From Certhia americana (lineage: Eukaryota; Chordata; Aves; Passeriformes; Certhiidae): a stretch of DNA of 64,000 bases. Position numbers and translations under genes: made by a program. Positions 39,111-50,460 of the stretch are shown here, one piece after another. The stretch spans positions 34,548,228 to 34,612,227 of the forward strand of contig CM031879.1 of the NCBI GenBank assembly GCA_018697195.1. The letters run 5' to 3'. Position 1 is the stretch's first letter, and each line of letters begins with the position of its first letter. The notes beneath the pieces are model-generated. The model did not search any database. It saw only the letters and a list, made by a program, of their open reading frames with translations, and was not told the DNA's origin.

Positions 39111-42100
39111 CATAGACCAACAGATTGTTTCCAAAAGAAAGAAAATTTCTCAAAAAATGAATACATTTATTAACCACTAGATTTAACTACCATCTCATTC
39201 CACCAGTGAAAGCATTAAGGTATATAAGGCAAAAATACCCTGAAGAAATAAGTTCAAGTTGAAATATTTGTTTATGTATATTCTAATAGGTTTGATAGGC
39301 AAAAAATAAACAGAAACTTTATAATATATTGGTTCCTAGAACTGTTTACAAGTGGGTAGTTTCATTTACTAAATACATTACTAGCTTTCATTACAGCAAT
39401 TCTTTAAAATTTCTTTAGCCTTCTTGTCTATCAGCTTTTATAAAAACACTGTCATTGCAGTTTTCTTCCTACCAGATACAGTATTTCATCTGCTTGAAAA
39501 ATACTGCTCTAATATTTCAAAATGCATCAACCTTTCCAAAATGATTTTTTCCAGGCTGCAAATGCAAATGCTGATGACACACTATTAGAAGGAAACTTTA
39601 TGCATCACATTTATAGCTAGCTACAGTAGGGTGTAACCGTTTTAAGGATTAAGATCCCATACAAACACATTAAATTAAAATGTAAAGCGGATTTGTGGCT
39701 GTGCTTATGATGGCAATTATTTCTTCCACTTATTTGCTAAAATCCAGACAACAAATACACCAGTCCACTTAATCTAATGTTCAATTAGCAAGGTAATACT
39801 AGCCTTGCCAACATCTCAGTAAGCAGGCATAAGGAAAAGGCAAGTAGGACATTCTGAGCTTCATATTCAGGCCTTGTCATTGAATTAATGTAGTACAGGT
39901 TTTGGGCACTTTGCTGAAATAAGGCAAGTTCATACAATCGTGGACCATGAAATATGTGACTACAGTTATCAATCTCTTCAAGGGGAAGAAGCAATTTCCA
40001 TATGAAATGACTGTTGTAAATTTAATGTTTCCAAATATTTGAAAGACAAGATAAAGTTAATATTAAAAAGGAGTATTCTTGCAGATGTTTGCTCTGCTGG
40101 TTTTTAGTCTTTATACCGGATATTGTCCAGAGATATGAAGGTATTTATGTTGCTGCCACAGATAATCAAATGAAAAGTGTATCTTTGCATTGTATAAAGA
40201 TGTAAAACCATCATGAGAAAAATCTAAATTTACCAGGGGCAAGTTTTTTTACCATAAATTTGATCCATGACTGTTCCTATTTCTTTGACATTGTTTGCAC
40301 TGCATTATAGATTCTCTTTCTCCCTGCAGGCATCAAAATTTGATTAATTTTGCATTTTTACACAAACAGGCATTTATATTTGTTGCTGTTCTTATAATGC
40401 ATAAATATGCAACTTTTTTTTTCCTTTTATGGTATTAAAATATGATTGAGAGCTGGCAAAGATGTTTTTGCAATTTTCTAGTCAATAGTTTGTTGTGCTT
40501 TTACATGTGGATTCTTCTTCCCTTATGTTATAGTGGCATATATGAAATACCCTTTCAGAGACATTATTTTACATAGGCTTTTGAAACCCTTTTTTTTTTC
40601 TGTTGATGAGTCAAGGAATTCTCACTTTCAATTCAAGTTGAAACATCGTGGTTCTTCTTGGTTATATGCAAGATTTGGCTACATCTGCTGCCTCCCATTA
40701 TTCATTTTTATGTCTGCCTATTGCTTCTCTTCCAGTTCTGAGATTAGAAGGACAAAGAAAAAAATGATGCAAAAACTTCTGGTTAAGAATGATACCTGCA
40801 TAATTCGTAAGGAAACACTTCCGGCAATAAAATGCAGTGGTCAGACCTTTGATCTTCAGAAGATCCTCGTTGATCTCAGGGGGATTCTGCCCAAGAATCT
40901 GAACTGCAGATTGGATAAGTTTAGTATATTACTCATTACATGCCAGTAGATTGTCTACATTCAGATAAATATCTGAAGTTTCATCTGCTTATCTGAACTA
41001 AATAAGGTTTCAAATCAAGTGGGATTTGACCATTTTTGCTAATTACCTTTTTTAATTATCACATTAAAAAAGGCATGATGGAGCTGTTTTGCCAAACAAC
41101 TTTTTGTTTCCTCAGGTTGCTGTGACCCTGTGCTTCATTTCTGTGTGATAAAAATATTACATTTGGTAGAGCTTTATTATGGTTTTTGAAATATTATGTT
41201 ATTGTCCAGTTGGAAGAATTATTTCCTGAAATTAAAGCAACTTATTAATAATACCATATATAAATTCTTGGTGTATATATTGTTAAATAGATTTGTTTTA
41301 TGAAAACAGCAATCAAGTTACGATGTAAAAATTCTCCTTCAGTTATCATACAGAGTATCACTGGTAATTATTTTCCATACAGTACAAAGTCAACAAGTTT
41401 TTCTCCCTGTTTCCAGATGGCAAAGATAGAAGGTAATTGAAATGATGTGCAAACTACAGAACACATTAAAGAAATAGTAAACAAACCATATTTTATGAGA
41501 GCATCATTAGAAATGATTTAAAGGTAAAGGAGCCTTTGAGAAACTAATGATTGGTAATTGTCAGGTATTTGTATTTGTATTGACTGCCTTTAAAACATGT
41601 TTTAAAGACTTAGGAATATATTATATTATTTATAACCTCCAGAAAGATTAAATATTTTGACACATAAAAATAAAAAAGATAAGTTAATTATCTACAGCTG
41701 TGTGTTATAGAGGACAGAAATAGATGTGCAGGTTCATATTTTGTTGGATTTGGGGAGATGTTAGGAGGTTTGATCTGACATACTCTGACCAGGAAAAGTG
41801 ATTTCTGAGTGTCATAGTGTTTAGACCTCTAGACAGTGTGGTGTACACATTTATGCAATAAACCTGCTGTTGATTTCTGAGATCCTTTTCTGCAAGATCT
41901 GTTTCCAGTTATTTAATGCAAAATGTCATTCCCTTCCCTCTTTGTCCAACTGCATAATACTTCAGTGACATGGATTCTGGTTTAAAAACTTGAAAAAAAA
42001 TACTACTCAGCAGCATAGAGCTCACAAGGTGCAATTAGACTAGCTCCATTAGCTTTTGTAGCAGCTGAGGACCTAGCCCAAGCTATTTATTACCTTCATC

Positions 42101-45100
42101 AAGCTATAAATTACTTTGGACCCATATGTTTACATAGATGACAAGTTGTTTGTGTAGAAGTAAAACTACTCTTCCTGCAGCCACCATTTCACCTCAAACA
42201 TGGACATGTAAAGTCACAGGTATGCTTAACAGGAATGTTTGCCCCAGGTCTTCCATGCTCATGTTGTTGTTTTGGATGTTAAATAGAGTAAAGCACAACA
42301 ATTCAATGTTTCTTTTACAGTGATCACCCCTTTCCCCAGCTATTATGATGTCTCTGTGTTAAGGAAGTTCCCACCTGCCCAGAGCACATAGCAGATGTGA
42401 AGGATGCAGCTTACTCAAGACTTGCAAGACAAGAAAGATTCTGTGAAAATATCATTCCTGGTTAGTAAAACTGTTCTAATTATTCTTATCCATAGAAAGT
42501 GAATGGCCAGAAACAACAGTTTTCTTTCTTACTTAACAGGCATAGGTCTTCTCAGACAGAGGCAACTCTGGAACATTTTGACAGCTTCAGAAAATCTTTA
42601 GGAATGAGGGAGGCTGTAACATGAGAGAAAAAATTTCATTGAGATGCAAGAGAACCACAGGAGAAGAGAGAATTACCCAAAATTCCTCAGACATTTGAGA
42701 AAAAAGAGCAGGAAGCAGAAAAGATGTATAATTGCAGAGGCTTTCCTGTACAAGTGCACAAGCAGATGCACCAGTAGCTCAGGTGGAAAGCACATTCAAG
42801 CAACACAACTTCTTGCCTTCTATTTCTTTCCCCTTCTTCTCTCACAGTATCTGCCTCCAGGATGACTAATCCCAGATGACAGACTGCAGGGAGTGTGACT
42901 AAAAACATTGCTCAGGCACTTGTACCTCCTTCTTAACTGGCTTTGAAAAATGACAAGGCTGAACATCTCAATCCTGATCCTGATAACAAAACATGGTGCC
43001 AAAATATTCATTTCTCTAGGATCACTCAATATCCACCTAAAGACTGGTTAATGAATCAAAGAAATGAGTCAGGAAAGCAAGACCATGAACTGTTCTCTGA
43101 GACCAAGCAGTCATGACATGAGATATATACATTGTGCCTGAGGTTCCCCGGTGCTCCATTCATTTTTCCTGTGGTGATAGATCATGAATAATTTTTAATT
43201 ACTCTTTTTTCAGTTCAGAGATCATGAAATGATGTGAGAATGCCAGTGTGAAATGTGTGATGTTTGCTGTAAATTCTCATTGAGATGAACAAATACAGCA
43301 GACCATGTGTCTGGGAGCTCATGTACTCTTGTAAATAGTCACCTTAACTCTGGCATTCAGGCCACTATTTAGACTCAAAAAGTGTTGGTTAACAAGGCCT
43401 TAAATTTTACAGTAAAATTCAATAAGCTCTCATCTCCTGCAACAACTCAAAGGTACAGGCTAATGAGTCACAACACACTTCCAGAAGCTCCCCACTCCCA
43501 CCACAAACTTCAGTGCGGAGTACAGGGTAGAACATGATAGCAGTGCTTTGCCCAGTCAGAGCAAGGGTGGAGAGAAATAAAGGCTGAAAAGACAGAAAGA
43601 GGACAAAGAACATCATCAGTCCTTAGGTCCTGTGTTGGTCCTGCCAAGTGGGTGGTCTGTAGCTGAGGGAGAAAAACAAAGACAATGAAAGAAAAAAAAT
43701 AGGAGGGTACACGGAGACGCTTCCTTTTATAATTAACCTGGTGCATGACTCTTAGGTAAACTAAATTTTGTGTGATGGTGGTGGACAGTACTGCTCCACC
43801 ACTGCAGAACTTTCTCTTCTGATTGCAATTTTCCTGTTGCACGAGTAAGAATCTTTGAGACAAAATATGCTTATGCCTGGGCCTCTACAACACAGAAAAG
43901 GCATGTAGTAGGAATCTACAAAACTCTGAGTAAAATAGTATTGATGGGGATTTCTTTGTCCTCGTCTGTGACAGTACAGAAATAATGACCCTTAAATTAT
44001 GTGAGAAGTACCCAGATGCAGAACAAACAGAAATAAAAAAATTAAGCCTTTGTAATTCCTTGACAACATTAGTTTCTGGGGTGTCAAATGTTTTGCATTG
44101 GCTCATGAGGACATTAGACATTGATCTGCAAAAGGGTTACCAAGTACGCATATTCAGCACAGAAAATTCTCTGTACTGAACAAAGCTGAACACTGGAAGT
44201 GTGTTTTGCTGTGTATAGATAATTACATGTACATCATGTACATGTCTTATTTTAACAATTCCTTTATGCTCTTGATTACATCTGTGTCCTTGTTGATTCT
44301 CCCCCTAAAAACAGGCATCAGCCCATTCCTGGGAGCAGTAGAAAAAGGCTGACTATCCAAATGATTATGACAGATGATGAATTGAGGGAAAAAAAAAAAG
44401 AGAGCTGGAATGGGAGATGGAAGAGAAAGAGTAAATGGTCATAGGTATAGAAAGACTGAAGGACACCAAAAAGAAGATCACCACAGCTCACCCTCTTCCC
44501 TGAAGTTTCAAGGAATCAGAGGCTGCTCCCTGGAATTGTTTCACCTGGACTTATCACAAGATGAGGGAAAGAAAGGATTCTAGTAGAGTCTAGGATCTCC
44601 ACATTTCCCAACTCCCTTCTTTCGTTAGAATGGATGAGCTTTAGCCAGGAAATGGATAAAGAGAACCTCCCATAGCTTGACAAGCCCTCAGACACAGCAG
44701 TTATAAATAAAAGGGTTAGAGGGGAAGTAGAAATTTTACTGTAATTTTACAAATATTTAGGCATTTGTTCTATCCTGCAACCCACAATCAGACTTGGTAA
44801 ACCATGAAGGCAGGGAAGGCAGGTTAGCAAGCTTTTCTGAATAAATGTAGAAGTTTCATTATCAATATCTACATGGTTTGTGGTGACAAATCAGTCTGTC
44901 TCCATTTACTCTCCCAGTGTGCATTAGGAAGGGTTTCCTTCCTGCAAGACAGCTTCCAGTTCAAATCTTGCACTGAAAAATGATAGAAATGTAGGTTCCT
45001 ATAGTTTTGCCAGTACAATTAGATAACTCCACTCTTGTGTGCAAAAACACATTTTTCAATTTTAGAGTTTTGCAGTTTGTAGCAACAGAATATTTTTAGT

Positions 45101-46691
45101 AAGTTTATTCATTTTTCACTGTACCAACAGCTGATCTGCCTCTGCCAAATTGGGCAGCAAGTGCCATTGTGGCAATGGTCACATTCCAGTGAATGGACAA
45201 TGAATTCTCACAGCAGTGAGCTGGCTCCATAAGCCAGAGGGGCCTTGCACAGTCATGCAGTTTGCAACTCCTCTTTTCATCTGAAGTCAGTAGCTGTTGA
45301 TTGGCTTCACACATTAAAACATGAAGGAAAGAGATTCCTAAAGAAAATCCCTTCTGAATCAGCACCTCTACTAGTTCTGTTTCCTTGCTGTTCCTCTCTT
45401 TTCATTCTCTTGGTGCAGCTGCAGCTGGGAAAGAAAATGTAAATGTAACTGCTGCTGCTGCAAAAATTGCAGCCAAAAACTATTGATTAGTGCAGCAATT
45501 GCAAAGTTGCAGCTGCCCAGATAAATATATCTATGTATGCTCAAATCTAAGCTCTACAGCAACGACAGATGGTTTTCCTGTCATTAGGGCTGCCATATTT
45601 CAGACTATGATTTTTCAGAAGGAAATAGTTAGCTCTGACTGAGCAGCTATATGCCAAGAATTCCTGGACAAATAAAAGAAGTGCTCAAAATCCTGAATGA
45701 CAAAACTTCCATCAGGAAAAGACAAAGTATCATGGAAAACCTAGACACACGGCAGCCTTATCTCAGATGGTAGCTTAAGAATATTAGAAAGACTCATTCT
45801 GGCTGTCCAGTAACAGATGTATCCTGGGCTGAAAGAAGGGAATGATGAGGGCTTTAGAATTTGTCCCCAGATGCAAAATATAATGGCTTCTAGTTGGTTT
45901 TCAATCAATACAATATCATTCATTTAATTGAGCACAAAGCCTGGAAAGAGTTTGAGTTATAATTCACAATATTTAATGCTTAATATGAATGATGTATCAC
46001 TGTGGGGAGTAATAACTTATTAGGTATGATTTACCACATGTGATGTTACCCATCTAAAAATTACCTATCTAGTCAGAGCTGATCCCTTTCTACTTAATAT
46101 TCAAGGCAGAGAAAAATCCTTAAAATAGAGATCCACTCTATACTAAAACAAGGGTCTGAAGCAGGAGAGAGAAATTTCTCCACTCTTTTTTTAGGAGTGG
46201 ATTATACTTGGCAGGTCATACAATGGAATAATTGTATTGTTCTTACTTAAAAGTGTCTAGACAATTTTGTCTGGTTTTGATTCCTAAGGTGTTCAACTCA
46301 ATGATCAAAGTACATAGACATGTGCCAAACTTGGCTTTTAATATCAGCTGGTTTTCTGGTAGCAAAGACAAGAATTACCACACTCATATCTTATGTTAAC
46401 CCTGATTACCCTGTCAATAACATTTAGATCTCAGGAGCAGAATAGTAAAAGGAAAACATTTTAGAATATGGGATAGCAATTAACATGTATGGACAAATAT
46501 TCTCCATTACTGAAGTGAAGTTGTATCTCCTCATAGGACTATCTTAGTGAAAAAAGAGGTGACTGTACTTACACCATCTGTTGGACTAAGAAAGGGTTTG
46601 AGCTATCTCATGCATATGGAAATAGGCAAGGAATCTAATTTTTTCAAATTATCTGATTTTCTTTTATGCATCTAAATGTGATGATACTTTT
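39111..46691. other. long non-coding stretch, mixed composition
   Basis: I see no supported gene or named repeat in these 7.5 kb. An ATG-started frame of about 135 codons (40542-40949, plus) has one hydrophobic segment but no recognisable family. Less AT-rich segments occur around 42600-42900, 43430-43900, 44460-44640 and 45130-45260. A 21-base palindrome lies at 44225-44245. These segments could be diverged transposons or conserved non-coding DNA; I cannot decide from sequence alone. Confidence 0.55.
44225..44245. repeat. 21-bp palindrome
   Basis: The arm acatgtacat is followed by one base and its exact reverse complement. It is self-similar (ACATGT/ATGTACAT) and could be partly chance. Confidence 0.9.
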
Positions 46692-46871
46692 CTTTCCCTT
46701 TCCCTTTCCCTTTCCCTTTCCCTTTCCCTTTCCCTTTCCCTCTAAATATCCTGTCCTGTCCTGTCCTNNNNNNNNNNCTGTCCTGTCCTGTCCTGTCCTG
46801 TCCTGTCCTGTCCTGTCCTGTCCTCTCCTCTCCTCTCCTCTCCTCTCCTCTCCTCTCCTCTCCTCTCCTCT
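46692..46871. repeat. composite polypyrimidine array: (TTTCCC)n, (TCCTG)n, (TCCTC)n
   Basis: Three neighbouring arrays are visible. A hexamer TTTCCC runs to about 46741. After a short spacer (ctaaatat), a pentamer CCTGT runs from about 46749 to 46825. That passes without a break into a pentamer CCTCT array ending at 46871, the two pentamers differing only at the G. Almost every base is a pyrimidine on this strand. Frames on both strands stay open through it because the units contain no stops; these are not genes. Confidence 0.97.
46768..46777. other. assembly gap, 10 N
   Basis: Ten N lie inside the CCTGT array, so the true copy number is uncertain. Confidence 0.99.
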
Positions 46872-49644
46872 TATAGCTTGGCTGTAAAGCAATTGCTAAT
46901 TTAGTTAATTTTCAAGAGAATTTCATGGCATATCTTTCATATCTTTCACAAAAAAAAAGACAAAATTGCAAATCAGAATATTAGATAATTTACTAGAAGT
47001 CTCAGTTTCTTAGTTTATAGTTAGATTATTAGACTAGATAATAGTCTTAGATTATTATAGTAATAATTATTATACACTAATTAAACATGGTTTCAAAAAA
47101 TACTGCAGGTTGTAAAAATTAAATCTTTTACATTGCTCTCTCTAGATATCTTAACTACTGTTTAATTCTTTATATATTTATATATGAAGAAATTTTTCAA
47201 TTTCTTAACTGAATGTTTGCCATGGCTTTGGCACAGTCTAAGTAATATAAATATAAATATCTACAACTGATAGAATATCCAACAACTCTTTTTTCTGTGC
47301 TGGAATTGACTCCAGAAAAGCAACTTTTTTTCTACTATCTAAATGACTAGTACTGGCTGCCAAGTTAAAATTTTAGTACAATTGTTTTTCAGGGTCTAGT
47401 GTTAGCTTGAAATAGTTGTTCTGCAGTGGCTTGAACAGCTGTATTTTCATTCAGTAGTATGTTCCCACAAAAGAGAACAATAGTTTAAATTACACTAGGT
47501 ACTTCACTGCTGAACAACTTTGCTAAGTAACAGCCCTGCTTGCTCAAAAATATGTAAGAGATGTAGTCATTTCTTGTGGTTAAACTTTTCAGCTTCTTGA
47601 ACTTAGAAAAAGCTCCAAGGTTACCCTCAGGACAGCTTCTAGGTGCAGTTATGCTTTGCCATCACATAATTTTGGAAAGCTTTAGCATTTTTAAGGTCAA
47701 TAAATTTGAGTAACATGTTTAAATTTAGGGTTTTTTAGCTTAATATGTAATTAGATAGTAGTTGATGTGTATTTGTGGTTATCCAAAAGTATCAGTGTAT
47801 CAGTGCTCTTTAGAATTTATGAGCAAATAATTATTTCTTGTTGCATAACCTAATCTGAAGCCAATGGATCTTGTATTTACATTTCTAGGTTAATAGAAAA
47901 AAAAAAATCGAGGTAAGCATTAGATGTGTTTAATATATTTGAGTTCCCATATCTTTTACTTTTGGTGTCTTGTGGTTATTCTATATTTTATAGGGATGTT
48001 TTAACTGCTTAAAAGCTGCATTTTACAGCTATTGTGTGAAAATTGGGTGGAGGGGGTGCAATTAAAATTTTACTACATGTCAGGCGAACATGCCCTTTCT
48101 CCAAAATTTCCCATGCACTTAAACACCTTTGTGATTTTTACCTATGTTTAGGAACCTCACTAGAGGTTCCTACTAATGAGATGTTTTAGAAATCTCATTA
48201 GTAGGACAAGCAATAGAATTCAGAAATCGTATATAACATAGATATATATGGATAATATTGCATAAAACTACTCAAGGAAACCAGAACAATGAATTCTCTA
48301 AATATGAATTCTCTAAACAATTTTTTTGAAATTTTTTATGGATAATTTGTCAGAGAATGGATATTTAAATTAACTGTTTTGCATTACTTCTAAGTTTTCT
48401 TGATCATTATTAATTATACTTCTAATATGTCTAACTTGCTGTGAAGGGAAATCCTCTCTAAGGCAGCACTTTAAATGATGCCTATTTTAATACAAACTTA
48501 CAAATGATCTGAAAACAAGGCTCCAATTTTTTTTTCTCATGTACAAATTTAGAAGCCACAATCCAAATATTTTGCACAGACCTGTGCCATCAAAGGGTCC
48601 TGATAAACTTTTTTGTTATAGGATAATGTTGTATTGTGAGTCATGTATCATCAAATATAACCTTGTATTTCTGAAGTGGTCTAAGATGTAGTTTATTGAA
48701 CATCTTAGAATAACAAAAGAGCAAGTTGTGTAAGAACACTTAATTGAATCCAAATTGTTTTAATGGCACCACACAATGGCACCTATCTCTGAGTAGTACA
48801 TGTTTAATTTTATCTAAATTGCAGTACCATATGGAAGAAATGAAGATCCCAAACTGATCACTCTTCACCCACCCAGGAACTAAGAGATCTATAAAAGCAT
48901 GTATTTTTCTAAGGCACTCTGCCATAACAACATTACTATTTAAGAGATTTTTGTTAAGCATTTCTAATTCAGTTTGGCTCTGGATGTGACCTTGGATTCC
49001 AATTCAGCTCTTTAATATTTGGTTGCCACTATGTACAAATCTGCCTTCTCTGGCTGGTCACATGGTTTACTTCCACTAGTGCCTTATTCTGTGAATCAGC
49101 ATCTCAAATCACCAGCAAGGCAGAACCATGCTATGATGATTTTCTTCTGCTATGGATCTTTCCCTGTTATTATTACTACTGGTATTTATATAAGGCTACA
49201 TCAGTTTACCATATGTGTCATACCAAGCAGCAGAGTGTAAACTGATTGGAAAAATTAGATTTCATTCATTACAAGCAGGGATAATACTCTGTAGACACAC
49301 TAGAAATTGTGTTTTCTAGCCACATTTTGTTCCAAACTCATTTTAGGGAACATTAAAGCATATGGCAATTTGAAATATGTATGCAACTTTCTTACATTTT
49401 AAAAAAATTCTCCAGGGAGAAAAAAACAAATGCACCACCTCATTTTGAAAACTGTAGGGGCAAATTTGAGTGACAGCTTCAAATAGAAATTATTTTTTCA
49501 AGTTCCCTTTAGTTATGGGTGCAACTATTAGCTTTGTCAGTATATGCTGCCTTGTATCCAGTATGTCAGAAAGCTGAGTAAAACTACAATACTTCTACTA
49601 AAAGTATAAAATTTCCAGAAAAACTGGTGAGATACATATCAGAT
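46872..49644. other. very AT-rich non-coding DNA
   Basis: No gene was seen. The region is among the most AT-rich of the window (for example 46970-47090). It contains a pair of overlapping hairpins at 48150-48206 and a G-rich run at about 48044-48057. Confidence 0.65.
48150..48206. repeat. two overlapping perfect hairpins
   Basis: The first arm pair is aggaacct (48150-48157) with aggttcct (48164-48171), around a 6-base loop. The second is tcctactaatgagat (48168-48182) with its exact reverse complement (48192-48206), around a 9-base loop. The two share tcct at 48168-48171, so only one can form fully at a time. No flanking duplication or transposon similarity was recognised. Confidence 0.9.
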
Positions 49645-50460
49645 GGGTGGTCTGCAAGATAGGTAGGAAACTGGCTGACAGATCATGGTGATCAATATTC
49701 AGCATCTTCATAAATGCTCTGGAGGATGGAATTGACAGCACTGTCACCATGTTTGGTGATGGCACCGAACTGGGTGGTGAGGTGCAGAGAACAGAAGGGA
49801 AAGCATCTCAGAGAGAAACCTGGACAGGCTGGAAGAGTGAGCTAGAAAGAAGATAAACACACAGAAGTGCAAAGTCCTACATCTGACCCAAAATAAGCAA
49901 ATAGTTTAATTAATAAATAGCTGTTTTGTATTTTATATGGCCTAGCCACAAGGGACCTGGGGATCCTGGTGAACAACAAGCTGAACATGGGGCAGCAGTG
50001 TTTTGCTGCAGCAGTAATGATAAATCACATTCTGGGCTGCATCTACAGGGCATTACTAGCTGGGATAGAAATCCCACTCTGCTTAGTGCTGGTCAGGTTG
50101 CACCTGGTGGACTGTGTCCAGTTACAGTCCCCTCAATTCAAGAACGATGTAGACAGAATGGAAGGGTCCAAGAGAGAGCCAAGAAGATGACCACAGAACC
50201 TGCCCTGTGGGGAAAGATTGAAGGAGTTTGGTCTTTAATCCCATCCCAATATTCCAGTTTCTAAAGGATAGCTACAAGGAGGATAGAGGAACTCTTCACA
50301 AAGAGCTACATGGAGAAGACAAGAAGCAAAAGGTACAAATTGAATGTGATATAGGTTTCCCCTGATATAAGAAAATATTCATTTATAGTGTGAACAACCA
50401 ATCACTGGAAGAGTGTAGAGTCCCTATCACTGAAGGTTTCAAGATGCCGTTGAACATTGT
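49645..50460 (+). mobile_element. CR1 LINE fragment, late reverse-transcriptase and C-terminal region
   Basis: Sense CR1 sequence begins near 49645 and includes a tggtgatggcaccgaactgg line, the DNA of the 'FADDTKLGG'-type region after the catalytic site. At 49969 the frame reads NNKLNMGQQC and later ILGCIYR, matching the CR1 stretch usually written '(V)DNKLNMSQQC...ILGCIRR'. Sequence to about 50460 continues the C-terminal domain in diverged form. An AT-rich stretch at about 49897-49938 interrupts it, and several frameshifts are present. The 3' terminal repeat is absent. Confidence 0.92.

Noticed and set aside
38762..39115. 117-codon plus-strand frame with GC-rich coding look, and its 97-codon antisense partner
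   Set aside because: Both lie in the candidate LTR block, overlap each other on opposite strands and match no protein family I know.
46644..46892. Open frames on both strands of the polypyrimidine array
   Set aside because: They are translations of pentamer and hexamer repeats that contain no stops on either strand.
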